Positions 13,272 to 25,660 of a DNA stretch of 64,000 bases are shown here, one piece after another; position 1 is the stretch's first letter, and the number at the start of each line of letters is the position of its first letter. The position numbers were made by a program, and so were the translations under genes. Source of the stretch: Hericium rajendrae (taxonomy: Eukaryota > Basidiomycota > Agaricomycetes > Russulales > Hericiaceae); the NCBI GenBank assembly GCA_033439255.1, contig CM065878.1, positions 2,294,001 through 2,358,000 of the forward strand, written 5' to 3'. Below the pieces are notes generated by a model that ran no database searches, had not been told where the DNA came from, and saw only the letters and a list, made by a program, of their open reading frames with translations.

Positions 13272-14391
13272 CAGTCTACAATATGTACGAACGTGCATCA
13301 TGGTAGCCAGGCAGATCAATCTCAATGCTACCTCAAGGTTGACGTTAGATGAAACCTTGGACTAGTGAACTAACTGCATGAAGCCCATATCCACTCACTC
13401 CTTGGCGCTGCACGGGGCAAGTCACCGATGGACCGAAGTTCTTACTTTGACCCGTGGAATCTGCAGTAGCTGTTGATCATCGTGATTCGCTGGCGCTCGA
13501 TGTTGCCATCCTGCGTCAAACGCCCGCCCCTGATCCAAGCCACGTCCGACTTCTCCGTGCTGGATGAGATTTCTGGCATAGGCGACAATCATCAGGCGCT
13601 GCTGCTGTTCTCGTTGAAGCGCTGATCTCTGCGAAGGACACCGGTGTTTCAAAATAGGCGCCGATACACCGCTCTGCTACACGTCGCATGTGGGCGTCAG
13701 TGCTGGCGTAACGCCCTGCGCCCCAGCTGCGCTGCAGTCGTGAGCGCTTTGTGCTCAAGAAAGCTGTTCTTCATCCTATACTCACTGCCCGGCGGTACTC
13801 ACGCAGGCACTGATATGGCAAGGCTGTGGGCTTCCTGGTCGGTTGGTCCCGTGTGTGCGCGTTTAACGCCTGGTCCGAAAGAATCCCGTATCATATGAGG
13901 TATAAGGGCGATTCAACCGACAAGGCCCTAAATTAATAGGAGGAGCAGAAGGAGCATCGGCGGACCTTGCGCCGGTCTGGAGGAGATGCGGTTATACACG
14001 AGTAAAGCGGTAGCAATAATTACTCGGACGGATGCTCAAAGTAAATGGGCACGAACTGAATTGCGTTTATGACGTGAGGTCGGTCCGCGGGTGAAAGGCC
14101 GCAGCGAAAAGGAGGGAAAAGTAAACGGATTGAGAGGAAGACGAACAAAGATGCGAGGAATGGATGGGAGCAGATAAGATAAGATCAGATGGGGTACTGG
14201 CGCGCGTGGCGGCTATCTTTACGTGACTCGCGGCCCCGCCTCTTACGCACAAATTTCGTCCAAAGCAGATCTGCGTAACTTACTCCGACTCGAAACTCGA
14301 ATAACACTGGCTGCCAGACTGCCCTGCCATGACTCATAAAGGCCCATCCTAGTTTCATCCCTTTTCATTCTCATCCCCCCTTCGTCCCAGT
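13272..14391. other. Intergenic region, no gene seen
   Basis: Region between the F-box gene and the N-acetylglutamate synthase gene, both on the plus strand. Short frames at 13422-13900 have no family signature. The last 300 bases probably carry the promoter of the downstream gene. I looked for an upstream arginine-attenuator-like peptide and did not find one. Confidence 0.4.
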
Positions 14392-16370
14392 ATGTTCCAC
14401 CACACCGCCCTCCATACTCCTCACCGTTTCGTGGCTGCTGGTGTCTCCTCACGGTCGGCGCAAACCTTTAAGGCGTTCTACGCCGTAAGCATCTAACATG
14501 TTGTGGGCTTATATGACGCTAACATCGTCTTTGTCTTCAGACAGTGCGCGGTCTGCACAAGGTGCCCGAGGTCGACGAAGCTGAGCTTCCGGAAAACGTT
14601 CGTTGCGTCATGTTATATCCGGGCGCTGTCGATCCTGAACATTTCTACAGGATTTCATCCTATCCATTCTCCGTGCCAATCCATCAGTGCGAGATGCCAA
14701 GTCGTATCTCAAGTCGTTTGGATCTGTCCCACAACCGCGGCCTGCGGTCCCCATCCCCTCCCCTGCTCCCTCTATTGCCGATCTCCCTATCCCCGCCGCA
14801 CAACAAGATACCTTGAAAGCTGCACAGGTTTCTGAAGAGGCGAATCCCAGTCCTATTGTCGCATCCATCTTAACCCTGTCTTCCGCCGCACTGCGCTTGT
14901 GAAGATTCAGGGCCCATTCACCGAACGACAACTGGAGAGCATTGCGCGAGGTATGGTTTATTTAGACAAGCTGGGTCTCGTTCAGCGTCATCGTTGTCGA
15001 GCATGAAGAAATTCCGAAGGGTGATGAAGGCGAACGTGAGGCCATCATGGAGGAGACCATGCGCGTCGTCAGTGCTCTCGAGAGGCAAGGCGCCAGGGCG
15101 CGCCCCGTGCAGAGTGCAGTCGTACGGCTGGGCCCGAAGCCTGGCGATGAAGAGACGGCTGGCCGGTCCAGCGCCCCCATTCCAGAAGCCCATACAATGC
15201 CCTCCGACCTCGTCTCCATCCGTTCTGCGCTGCGCGCCGGGGAGATCCCGGTTCTATCCCCATTGGCTCTCGACTCGTCCTGCCGCTCCGTCCGAGTTCA
15301 AGCAAACGACGTCGTGGCCGCCCTGGCGCGTGGTATGGCTGAAGTAGCTGCGCTTGACGGTCACGGCAGGCCCGATTCTGAGGAGCAGATCGAGTTCTCT
15401 GACGACGTTGACCTCACCCCTCTACGTCTGATGATCATCAACCGCGAAGGGGCGTGCCTTCCTACGCACGGTCCGGCTATCCGCATCTTCTCATTAACAT
15501 GGCTTCCGAATATCACCACATCCAGGAGACGTTCCATCCCTCCTGGAAGTCGCAGCATCCGACTGCGCTATCCAACCTTTCCCTCGCGCGGACATGTCTC
15601 GAATACATGCCCCCGACATCATCCGCCATCATGGTGAACCACCGCGTGCCGAGCTCGCTCATCGCCAACCTCATCACGAACAAGCCCGCGGTGAGCTCGA
15701 GCCTGCCTCACGCGCTCCTGCAGGGCAACCGCAGCCTCACCGAACACACGCCCACCCTCCTTCGCCGCGGCCTCGACATCGGCGTCGTCCGTAACGTCGC
15801 CGACATCGACAAGGCGAAGATGACCGCCCTCCTGGAGCAGTCCTTCGGCCGGAAGCTCGACGCCGACGCGTTCTTCAGCCGCCTGGAGCACCACCTCGAC
15901 TTCGTGATCGTCGCGGGCGACTACGCCGGCGCCGCCATCGTCACCCGCGAGCCGTGCCCCGAATCGCGCGCGCCCATCGCGTACCTCGACAAGTTCGCCG
16001 TGCTGCCGAGCCACCAGGGCGACGGCACCGTCGACTTCCTCTGGGTCGCGCTGCACGACGAGACGTACGGCCTCGGGTTGCCGTTCTCGGTCAACCCCAA
16101 CGGCGGGAAGGAGGGCCAGGGCGAGGGCAGGACCTCGTCTGGCGCAGCCGCGCCATTAACCCGATCAATAAGTGGTACTTCGAGCGCAGCTCGGGCCATG
16201 TTCGGATGGGCGACTGGGTGCTGTTTTGGTGCGATGCTGAGAAGCGAATCAAGACGGAGGAGGGCCGTCGAGGGTCGGCGGGCCTTTCTTATGTCGAGTC
16301 GTGGGAGCGCGGCAGGCTGTCCCATTGGGCAGATGTCGTGAACAAAATTTCTTCCAGCTGGAAGAAGTAG
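14392..16370 (+). CDS. ARG2: Mitochondrial N-acetylglutamate synthase (arginine biosynthesis)
   Basis: Catalyses acetylation of glutamate, the first step of arginine biosynthesis, in the mitochondrial matrix. The first exon encodes a basic, hydroxylated presequence ([17 protein letters not shown]). Family landmarks in order: [24 protein letters not shown] (about 14650-14725), [19 protein letters not shown] (about 14900), a kinase-like central domain, and the C-terminal acetyltransferase part with [26 protein letters not shown] (about 15985-16060), [22 protein letters not shown] and [14 protein letters not shown] at the end. Frame is lost near 14866, 14974, 15450 and 16127, each repairable by one base in a short run, so the gene is probably intact in the organism. 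The start is chosen because it opens the presequence; an intron follows the codons QTFKAFYA. Confidence 0.87.
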
Positions 16371-16597
16371 ATTTTTCAACGTTCGTTCTTGTTGTTATTT
16401 GTAGTTTCATACCGTCTTCGCAACGCTAACGCATACTTACCATCCACCGCACATAGACACTCACATTACTGTACTGCTCTTGCATATTCGCATGTTCGAT
16501 GTCCGTGCCCATTTCAAACCATTTAGCACCAATATGTATTTCCGTCCGATTGCGATTATATTTATGACAAGAAGGAATAATACACCGGAAGCACTCA

Positions 16598-18240
16598 TCA
16601 AGAGCACCTAACTTCGCCGCCTATGTCGTCGACTCGCTTTGATTTCGGCTTTGGCTTCACCTCGGGCGAACTCTGCTGAGCAGACATGGTGGCACTGGTG
16701 TTCTCGTCCTGCTCTGTCAGAATGCTAAGGACCCGCGCGCTTCCAGGGCCGGTATTTCTGCCTTTCAGTGAAGACGGAATTGACGAGGTGTTGAATTCCA
16801 TCGTCAATACGCTCGCGGAACGTGCCCATGGTCCATCGGTCGATGTTTCGAATGAGCAGGAAGACCTGGATGACTTCGCACGGGTCGTCAAGGCGCCATT
16901 CGTGGAAGACTCTGTTGTCCTTCTCTCCCACAGGGTCGAGACCGGGGAAGGGTGCAGAGCGGACGATCTGGGATGCTTCATAAGACAAGGTCATCTAGAA
17001 AATGTAAAGATTAACGCACAGTACGCTGGTCCTTGTCGCACTTCTTGTCGTGGATGCACCAATCGACGTGCGCTCGGACAGTGCCGTCCGACCACACGAG
17101 TCCAAAGACCGGCACGTTGACGTGTAGCGAATCGAGATGCCTCAGCGCAGCCGCTGTCGCCATCCTGTTCTGCCGATATGCATCCTCCAGCATGTGATGA
17201 ATTGGCTTTTGTCTTCCCAAAAGCTGGAAACGAACTCGAAGGTGGGCATGCTGGGAAGTTGCACGCACGGCGTGCTCTGATTAACGAACGAGCGCTCGGC
17301 GTTCGACGCACGTCCTGCCGAGGAGCTGCGCTTCAGTTGTTTGTAGGGTGATTCCGCGGAACGAGATAGATCACGGACGGCGGCCGCGGGAATGAAGACC
17401 GCGCCGTCCGGGATGACCGTTTTTGTATTGAGGACGCGCAACGCCTGTGATCTCGGGCGTAGCTGGGGCTGTGGAAGTGATATGGAACACTTCGATCTGG
17501 AGTGCTGCTGTGAACATGGAAGAACAGTTCTTGGATGTCACTTTCTCACCTGTAGGAGCACTTCGATAATGCCATGCTGCGGAGAACGTCGTAGCTATGG
17601 AATTTCACTCAGTGTCAGCCACGAGTGTAAGGGCGGAGACATACACATTAGAAGCATAATCTGCCTCGGACAGCCTCTCTTGCGACTCGCGCATTCGACG
17701 CAGTCGTTTCCATGCGCCAAAGACGGACCGCATGTCGTCGCATAGCTCGACGCTGGCTTGGACCGTCACTTCATCCGAGAACAATTCAGGACACCTTTTA
17801 TGCGCCTTCGACAGAAATTCCAAGAACTCTGGTGACGATTGCGATTTGATTCTACGATGAGCCTTCGAGGACTGTAGGGCGCGAAGTGGCTTGTTGAGTC
17901 AATGATAGAGGCAAACAGAGTACCAAGTGACCTTATCCACCCACGCAGAAGGAAGCATTCCGTTGGTCTTAAATACTTCATCAACGTGTCCTCGCAGCTC
18001 GTCTGGCATGTCCGAGAACTCGACTTGTTCGCAGCCCTGGTACGTCGACCAGACGTCGAAGTTCTTAACATTGCGCGCAATCCTGGAAACAAAAACAGCT
18101 TAGCACGACAGCACATAGAATGTCCATTTGATACCAACTCTGAGGCGGAGAGAGAACGCGCTTGACGCGTCGCTTTCTTCGAGTGTCGCGTCGTTGACAA
18201 TGGAGTCTGTATTAGATTCAAGTGACGATCTAGGTCCCAT
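16598..18240 (-). CDS. Uncharacterised basidiomycete protein
   Basis: A chain of conserved-looking exons on the minus strand. It opens with MGPRSSLESNTDS (18240), then VKNFDVWSTYQGCEQVEFSDMPDELRGHVDEVF, a helical segment ELCDDMRSVFGAWKRLRRMRESQERL, VPVFGLVWSDGTVRAHVDWCI (about 17100), SYEASQIVRSAPFPGLDP, and VIQVFLLIRNIDRWTMGTFRERI (about 16860). It ends in a Lys/Pro-rich tail EVKPKPKSKRVDD with stop at 16598. The style resembles a widespread family of unknown function in Agaricomycetes; I cannot name a domain. No signal peptide or membrane segment is seen. A frameshift lies near 17220, so exon joins are approximate. Confidence 0.6.
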
Positions 18241-20019
18241 ATTTGCTTCCGTCCAGGGATATATAAAGCACGAAAAAAGATGAGAAACTGAGATAAATGC
18301 AAGATATCTTTATGGGGTCGTTAGAGGTCGTCTGGGTCGTTAGAAGGTGGCTCCCTGCTGGCAGGATGAGCGACGGGGAAGAGAAGGGTGCGCTTGTTCG
18401 ATTTCGACTAGAAGGGAACGGGGACTGCCGATCGCGTTCATTACGGCGCCAGACTGTAGGTACGCGACAAAGTCCCTCAAAGTCCGCGTTCGTGAGACAA
18501 CGGCATCCTCCGTAGAAGACGGCGACCACAGCGGAACGCTAAAGCGCCGAACACTGGTCCTGAACATTCGATGAGATGCATGACAAGGTGGAGCGCTCAG
18601 CGTCGCGTCTTAGAAAACCAAAAAGGCGTCATATTACCCAGTCAAATATATCGTGACATTCCATTTAGAACACGCAGTCCAACCAACAATCCTCCACCCC
18701 AAGCAGTACGACTCATTCTAAAGATTATATGCATGCGATCGTGGGAGATTCTGCTCCCCCGTGCGACTTTCGTTCCATCTTCAATCCTGATCCGCTTTCG
18801 ATCTAGATCCACTCTCCATCCATATGATCTCTTGCCTTTCGTCTTTCGAATGCAAACATTCCTCTTCTTCTCCTCTTCTTCTCTTCCGGCATGACACATT
18901 GTGCTGCACGAGCTCCTGCGCATGCGATTTCCGATCTATTTCCGATCCAGATCGCCTTTTCATCCAAATCGCTTTTCATCCATGTCTTGCGCCTCTCGGT
19001 TTTCGAACGCAAAATTTCGTTTGTTTTTCCTCTCTCTCTCTTCTGACGTGACGTGCGCGACCTCCTACATGATCTCCATGCTGATGCTGTAAAGTTCATG
19101 AGCACCAGTACACGACTGAACTTTCATCGCTTTTGAGTTACTGCTGTCTTCGCACATGCACTACTGTACACAGCACTCTCCACTGCCCTGTTGGAATATA
19201 ATATGCACCTGTTGTTTATCGAACTTGACGACCACTCGATGCTCTCTAATGTAGTCAATCGAGAATTAGTGCTGTAGCTGACATTCTAATGTGCACAATA
19301 ACAAATCTGTGCCACGTCGTAGCACATCCACTTGTATGTCAGTAAAACGGCAGCAGATCGTTTGGCCGAGAGCTAGACGTACGAAATACAGCATATCGCA
19401 CCGCCTGTCGCATCATTTGCTAACGAAGCGAGGAGCTCGATACTGAAACCCAATACATACCCACTGGATACATAGCCCCCAGAATATGACATCGGATGTT
19501 GTCACATCTTCAAGCTTCAGCGATAATGCAGTTAAAAATATGGATGGTTTAGCAGAGTGACAGGGTCATACATCCAGAGGAACGATGTATGGAGTATAGA
19601 AAGAGATGCCAAAAGTAAAAAGACAGTGCGCGTAGGGTGGTGGGGAAGGAACATAGCAAGAAAATACGCGCACGCGGGACAAACGCAAGGGCGACCAGTG
19701 GACAGCATAAAAAGCTGCAGGTGGAAGACAATGCGATGAACGAACTGTCCAAGTCGAGGGTGTAGGTATATACGTGAAGCGTCCAGATACCGGTCAGCCC
19801 GTCGAGGGCAAGGCCTGTGATGCAGCAAGAAGGCAACTAAGTTGGGAGCAAAGCAAACCTGCCGGAGAATTTTAAATGGTGCAAATAAAAATACTAAATC
19901 ATCAGCATCGCCTAACGGCCGGTCGGTCAGCTGGTCGTTGGCTCTATGTGCTCAAATCGAGCGGCAGTAAAGACAGTGGATGCGTAGTGGCGAGACGGGA
20001 GTGTGGTGGACCGGTCGGA
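18241..20019. other. Intergenic region with a degenerate tandem duplication
   Basis: Nearly 1.8 kb between the upstream end of the uncharacterised minus-strand gene and the 3' end of the second KRE6/SKN1 gene. It contains a pyrimidine-rich degenerate duplication (18789-19071, listed separately). The part from about 19500 to 20019 is likely 3' untranslated sequence of the KRE6/SKN1 gene. No coding exon is supported. Confidence 0.45.
18789..19071 (+). repeat. Degenerate tandem duplication, two units of about 138 bp
   Basis: Unit A (18789-18924) and unit B (18933-19071) align along their length. Both open with GATC-rich hexamers and CATCCA blocks, continue through CTTGCCTTTCGTCTTTCGAA versus CTTGCGCCTCTCGGTTTTCGAA, then a CT-rich run, a GCATGACA/TGACGTGACG stretch, and CTCCTGCGCATG versus CTCCTACATG. 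Divergence is substantial. No open frame or function is evident. Confidence 0.55.
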
Positions 20020-22310
20020 TTAGCATTGCTTCAGGAACTTGTTCTTCGGGAATGGCTGGCCGTAATCGTCCCCCCAGGTCGTGAGATTTGGGTTCGTGTA
20101 CGCTTCGATATATCTGCAACAGAACGTGGGTTAAACTCGCACAAGACATGCATTAACTGGGAATAGGAGCGCACTGGTTGATGTAGGCCGCCGTTGGGAA
20201 ATCCTTCGGGTCGCAGCCGATGTTGATTTTGTCGGGGTGCTGATACACTCGGATGTAGTCGATGCGCATGGTGGTGGGGAACGTCAAGTGCTCCAGGTCG
20301 ACGGTTCCGAAATTGGTCGACATGCCCAAGTTTGCAATGATGTACTATAGATATCGGGCCGCATGAGACAAGGCGGCATGGACGTTCGGCATGGAATTAC
20401 GCACCATGGGCTCCTCCGGGATTGGTCGAGCTGATAATTCTACCCGAGTGTCCACGGCCATGCCAGCCGCGTTCAATGTCCATGCCGTCTTGTTGTCAGA
20501 AATCCAAGTGATATACTAATACAATCGCCATCAGTGTCAGTATCCCACGACCATGAACAGTGTACAAACCGCATCATCGAATCCAGGCACGTACTCGAAC
20601 CCATAGACCGAGAAACAGCCGCCAGTCTTCTCGTAGCACTGCTGGTCCGTCTCTGTCACACACGACACGGCCTGCTGGTACGCGCCGCCGATATACGTGT
20701 TTTGCTCCGTGATGTCCGTGTTCGCAATGACGAGGTTGTCCGACGTATTGAACCATTCGTATCCCGCATTAAACGGCGCGAACTGGCCTGTCTGCGAGAC
20801 TTGGCCCGTGAGCGGCTGCCCTGTGATCTGCGCCTCGAAGATATCGATCTCGGGTGCGGCACGTCCAACGTACGACCCGTCCTCGTGCATGGGACCGGGG
20901 TGTGATTCGCCGGGGCAAGTGCAGCGCGAGAGGCGCTGGCCGGGCATGTAGGAGAGGACGCCGCCGTATTGGTTGTCACCGTTGACCGTGGCCGCCACTG
21001 GTAGCCCATTGACGGACTGATTCGCAACAGTACCCACGTCGCAAGCGTCATACGTGTATGGCCACATTCCTTCGAGCGAGGCACCATAACCGGCTCTGCC
21101 GAGATTACCCATGGTCCACACGGCAGGCCAGAGTCCAACAATGTTGTTCGTACCAGGGAGCGTGACTGAAGACTCGATAAGTCCACCCGTGAAGCAGAAC
21201 TTGTTCCACGTCTGGATCATGCCGCCCTGGTAGTTGAGGTCGTGCGTCTCCTTCTGCGACAGAGTGATCTCGAGCGCGCCGTTGCGCGTCGTGATGGCGG
21301 CAGGGTCGTACCACTCGAGATTGTTCGTACCCCAGTAGTGTAGGTTGACGGCCTCCCAGTAGGGATCGTCACCGGGGTAGAAGGTACGTCCGTCGGTGTT
21401 GAACTCATCGGACCAGACGAGCTGCAGGTCGACGCCGTCGTCATGGAAGGACTTGCGGGTTGTGGGCCCATTTGGGGGTCTCGACGTCGATAAGGCCCCA
21501 GTTGCCGATGCTTGGCACCTGGCCAGAGGCATTGATACCGCCATAATTAAAGCCGCCAAAGGTCTCGAGGTCGTGCTTAGTGAAGTATGTGATGAGGGGG
21601 TACCCAAGGCTGAGGTGCGAATCAGCCGCAGTAGCAATGGCATGACGGAATACGAGACGCACAAAAGAGCAGTAATGCCAAGGCCGAGGAGCATGATACA
21701 GCCAACATTGATGAATCCACGAGGGGTGAAGACCGACCCTCCCATGTCGGTTTTGTGGTCGCGACGGGGATCAGGAGTGTGAAGGGCATCATCTGGCTCC
21801 TTGAAGTCGGGGGAGACGTTTGCGCCCCATGACGAAGGATCGGGCGAAAGAGAGAACTAAAGGAAACGCGTGAGATGAAAACAGGTAGGAGAAACAGAGA
21901 CCGACCAACCTTCTCAGAGATCGAGGGAGCATTGGAGCTGCCGTTTGCCGAAGGGTATGGAGACTCGCTCTGTGGGAGAACGTCGATAAGGCGCTCAAGA
22001 CCCAAGACCCAAGAACTAGGTACCAATGAAAGAGTGCTTGCAACGCTTCGCAGTGATCGGGCAGCGAACGTGGCCTGCACGGTCGAGCCCGACGCCCTGT
22101 TGGCCGAAGGCGGGAGAAGACTTGCAGCTGAGGGCGTATTGAGGCTGGACGCATAGACATTCCGCCGCTGGGGGGATGCGGACATGTCGCGGGAGGCGAG
22201 GGAGAGGGAGGAGGCGTCGGGGAGTCGGAAACTTCAACTTGTGGCGCTGAAGAGCCGTGTACAGCAGATGGGGATGCGAAAGAATAAGGAAGGGAAGGAG
22301 AGGAGGCCAT
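20020..22310 (-). CDS. KRE6/SKN1-like beta-glucan synthesis-associated protein, paralog 2
   Basis: Second KRE6/SKN1 paralog, inverted relative to the other two. The N-terminus MASSPSLPYSFASPSAVHGSSAPQ matches paralog 1. LHTPDPRRDHKTDMGGSVFTPRG precedes the single membrane segment (INVGCIMLLGLGITALLC). The lumenal domain has LVWSDEFNTDGRTFYPGDDPYWEAV, the acidic motif APEIDIFEA and the C-terminal KFLKQC. Role as for paralog 1: cell-wall beta-1,6-glucan assembly in the secretory pathway. The frame is lost between the N-terminus and MSASPQRRNVYASS (about 22190-22250), and again near 21461, where one surplus A separates WAHN from RKSFHDDG. A start at 22185 would avoid the first break, but the shared MASS N-terminus argues for 22310. 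Stop TAA at 20020-20022. Confidence 0.9.
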
Positions 22311-22884
22311 ACATAAAGTGTTACAACAGTGTCGCGATCGTTTGTTTGTCTACAGTGAAATGAAATCCACTGAGCGCCAGTTGAGCGTCCCATCGCGTCT
22401 ACTACATTACGTAAGCGACTGCGCACCTCAATATCCTTCCAAGTTCTTGCTCCACAATTTGACTTCTTTACTAGGTTTGCTGGCGGTCTGTCTACAGAAT
22501 ACTCTCACGAGTGCAGGAAGATACCGTTGACTCTCATTGACCATCGTCGCCCTCGACAGCACGGTTTTTCAAAGCGTCGACAGAAGTTGTCACATCATTC
22601 TAGACAGTCTTCGGTCTCCAATAGAGACGATATACCATCTCACCTTCGCTCGGACACAAACTGTGGATCATGTACACTGCTCACCATATCTTACCAATAA
22701 TATTGCCTGTGATCACAATATCCTGACAGGAATATCCTCGGCACGAACCAGAAAGATGCGCCCATGCCATGCCAACGTACCTTCCAATGCACCCTGTACG
22801 TAATGTGCTCACCTCTCACCGACCAAGGCCGAAGCTTGCGAGTCACTGCCTTGCCGCGGGATTCCATACGAACCTATCAATTCA
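22311..22884. other. Intergenic region upstream of KRE6/SKN1 paralog 2
   Basis: Separates two minus-strand genes; it should contain the promoter of paralog 2 and the 3' flank of the SNAPC1-like gene. No coding frame, repeat or RNA gene is supported. Confidence 0.4.
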
Positions 22885-24169
22885 TCACGGCAATCGCACA
22901 GCACTCCCTTGGTCCTCGTCTTCCGCCCCACCTGTCGAAATCTCCGTCATCCGCCCGACGCCTTCGCCGACACTCTCCCTGGCCCTCATCACATCCACAC
23001 CAGCGCCATCCAACAACCCCAAAATACCCATGCCCTGCCCTCCCCCTACAAAATCACCCACAACCCGTTCCACACGCCCAAGCCCCGTCCGCTCGCCCCC
23101 TTCCCCACCGACCTCGAGCCCGCGCTCCGCGGCCATCTCGTCGATCTTCCGTAGGCGCGCGAGCACCGCCATGTTCGCGCGCTCCAGCGCGCCGCTGCCC
23201 GCCGCGGCGTCGAGCAGCTGCGCCTTCTGCGCCGCATACTGCTGCAGCGAGCCTGTCGGCGCGCTCCCGAGCAGCGCGTGCGTCGGCGCCGGGCCTGATG
23301 TGGCCGTCCGCTCGAGCCAACGGTCGAGTCCCGCGACCGCCTCGCGCGTCTTCTTCGCGAGCTCGCGCTTCGATGGGCGGCCTTTTTTCTTGGGCTTGCC
23401 TCCTGCTGGGGCCTCGCCTGCTGTCGAGGGGCCTGCGGTGGCGTCGACAGGTTGCTCGGCTGTGTCTTCGTCGGGGACGAAAATCTCGCGCGGCAGGGTA
23501 CGCGGATTAAATGGATGACAGCGTGATGATGGGAGAATGTGGAAGATGTGTTCCTGCGTAAGAACCCTCAGGACGTGTGATGCGTACGGAGCGAGAGAAG
23601 AGAGTTCTGCTGATTCCAAGGCCGCTGGGAGCGCGAAAAGCGAGTTGTGCGTATCTGATCTAGGGGCATTTATGCGTCAAGATGAAAGTAGGATGACAAA
23701 AGACGGACCAAGAGGAATATCGACATGTTTTAGAGCAAGCAGGGCGGGTGCGTATCTTCGGGCTGTGTCAGAAAGAATGTATACAGCCCAAATAATGCCG
23801 CAGTCCTTGTGAGCGGAGGTTCATTATCCCTAATCTTTCTTCACCACCATATGCACTTGAGCTTGTTAGTATATGGGGACACAAAAAAGTAAACTTACCG
23901 ACAAACAGTCTACATGCGACGCGCAGATAAGTTTCCCGCGTGCGTGCATCAAATACCTTCAGATGCATCCATAACCAACCCTCCTCTGTCCATATTTGTT
24001 TGAAACGTGCAAATGGCGCAGCGGCATCGGAGGCATATGCAGCGGAAAAACGGTCCACGACCCGCTGCACATCGGCACGGAAAGGCACGACAAAGAGCGA
24101 CGAGGTGAAGTACGACGGTTGCAGGACGAGATCGCCTCGCGCGGTCGAGGGCGACGGTGCAAGGGCCAT
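22885..24169 (-). CDS. Candidate SNAPC1-like protein (snRNA-activating complex subunit)
   Basis: The N-terminal exon reads VLQPSYFTSSLFVVPFRADVQRVVDRF, then FARFKQIWTEEGWLWMHLKVFDARTRETYLRVACRLF. The next exon carries PPLTRTAALFGLYTFFLTQPEDTHPPCLL. This arrangement, a short domain with F..xW..GW.WMHLK and then a hydrophobic LYxFFxTQP segment, resembles the SNAP43/SNAPC1 domain, part of the complex that promotes snRNA gene transcription. The large last exon (23619-22885) has SSLAPYASHVLRVLTQEHIFHILPS, a basic patch KPKKKGRPSKRELAKKTRE that could bind nucleic acid or act as a nuclear signal, and an Ala/Gly-rich tail. Frame is lost at 23727-23732, where one base restores LLKHVDIPL. The family call is from pattern memory only; an unnamed fungal protein is the alternative. 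Confidence 0.5.
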
Positions 24170-25660
24170 GAGGAATTTATAGGATGAATTTATAGGATGA
24201 GCGGGGATTTTTGGGCACGGCAGATAGTCACTGGCGGCGATGGGATCTATGTTTAGACAGTGAAAGGGTCGGGGACGACCTGTAGAGATGTCACGGAACT
24301 AGAGATGGCTCGAAGACTTGCGGGAGAGCTCGGCGTGTGCTGATGAGGGGCATCGTGAGCATGGTGTGTATTCGAGGTTGCGGGCGCGAATGCAGCAGCA
24401 CTTATATGACAGCGTGCACCGAGAGGTCGTGCGTGACGATGCAATTATGACGGCGCTATTTGCTGAGAGATCATTAAAGGTACCACTCACTGAGTTTGAC
24501 AAGGCTATGTTCTGCTGATGAGAACGGAACAGTTCTCTTTTAAGGGACCTGATTCCTGGAGGCGGGGTCAATGATGCCTACACTCGTCTGACCAGCATGC
24601 GACCGCGAAAGGCTCTATAGAATGTCATGTCAATTGGGAACATTGACAACAAAAAGTAAGATAAAGCAGTCGTCAGAAAATCTCCACTGACCTGGTGTTG
24701 CGTGCAAAGTGTGGTGGCGGTTCCGAATCGGAGAGGGGATGCCGCCACAAGCAAATCTGTCACGCGATGGATCTTGCCAAGCCCATGTTGCGATCAAATA
24801 TCAGTTCGCGCGGCCCGATGTCATCTGCCTCCGTCCTGGCTCTGACAACAACGTCCGCCTCTCGTCAATCGTCTAATATCACAACGTTAGCCGCTAATCT
24901 AAGCAGCTCCAGCTGTGTCGACGAGAGCGACCATGACACTGATCGATCTGAGCAGATTTCTTCGCGTTTTTCAATCCCCGAAACGCATCTTCAAATGCAC
25001 CGTGAAGACTGTCCAAACACAGCGGGCACCATATGCCGCCAGACGTGTCGCATCGATATCCTGGTCAACTGACACCGATATCATACGCTCGACGTCCTCC
25101 AAACGGTCGACTTGCATATGCCAGCACATAGGTTTCGTATGTCTTCTCCACGAGCGCGCTCATATAAGGCTCCTTCCCTCACGAACCGCTCGTGTCCTGT
25201 GTCCATAACCGCGCCTCCTTGTACCCTCGTTGTAAGCCGCACAGGCTCGAGGCCAGGCGCTGGTGGAAACCCACTGAAACCCAATCAGCGCGTCCATAGC
25301 CCACCGGGCTGTTCATTCCACTGTGAGTACATCTGAATATCAGAGCTGTTTTTTTCTGCATTTGCATATTGATCGCAACACTTTAACGCACATGATACTC
25401 TATCAAATCCCCGTACGCGCGCTTAGGAACCGTTATACAGTCCGCACGGTCCGTATTGGTTAATTTCAACTGAGTGCATCTCTCCTTCCTTTCATCTCTC
25501 TTACTTTTGTCTTTCGTTTCCTCTGCCCACCGCCTTGCTCGCGACGTCCCTCCGCGCCTGTCAACCCTCCTGGCTCATTTCTAACCTCAGGTTAACTTAT
25601 CTGTCACGCGACGGAAGCGAACGGTGTACATAGTCTATCGCGCCCGCGGTACTCACCACC
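24170..25660. other. Intergenic region upstream of KRE6/SKN1 paralog 3
   Basis: About 1.5 kb, lying upstream of both flanking genes (divergent). Short frames at 24250-25200 show no family signature. The stretch 25152-25427 carries a TATA-like CATATAA and two more blocks also found in order at 2437-2640. A CT-rich tract at 25470-25530 lies close to the start of paralog 3 and may be part of its promoter. Confidence 0.4.

Noticed and set aside
14230-14391. Possible arginine-attenuator upstream peptide before the N-acetylglutamate synthase
   Set aside because: No upstream frame resembling the attenuator peptide was found, and that control is known for the carbamoyl-phosphate synthetase gene rather than this one.
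23046-23320. Antisense open frames over the SNAPC1-like last exon
   Set aside because: GC-rich shadow frames; the minus-strand frame starting at 23619 continues the upstream conserved exons.
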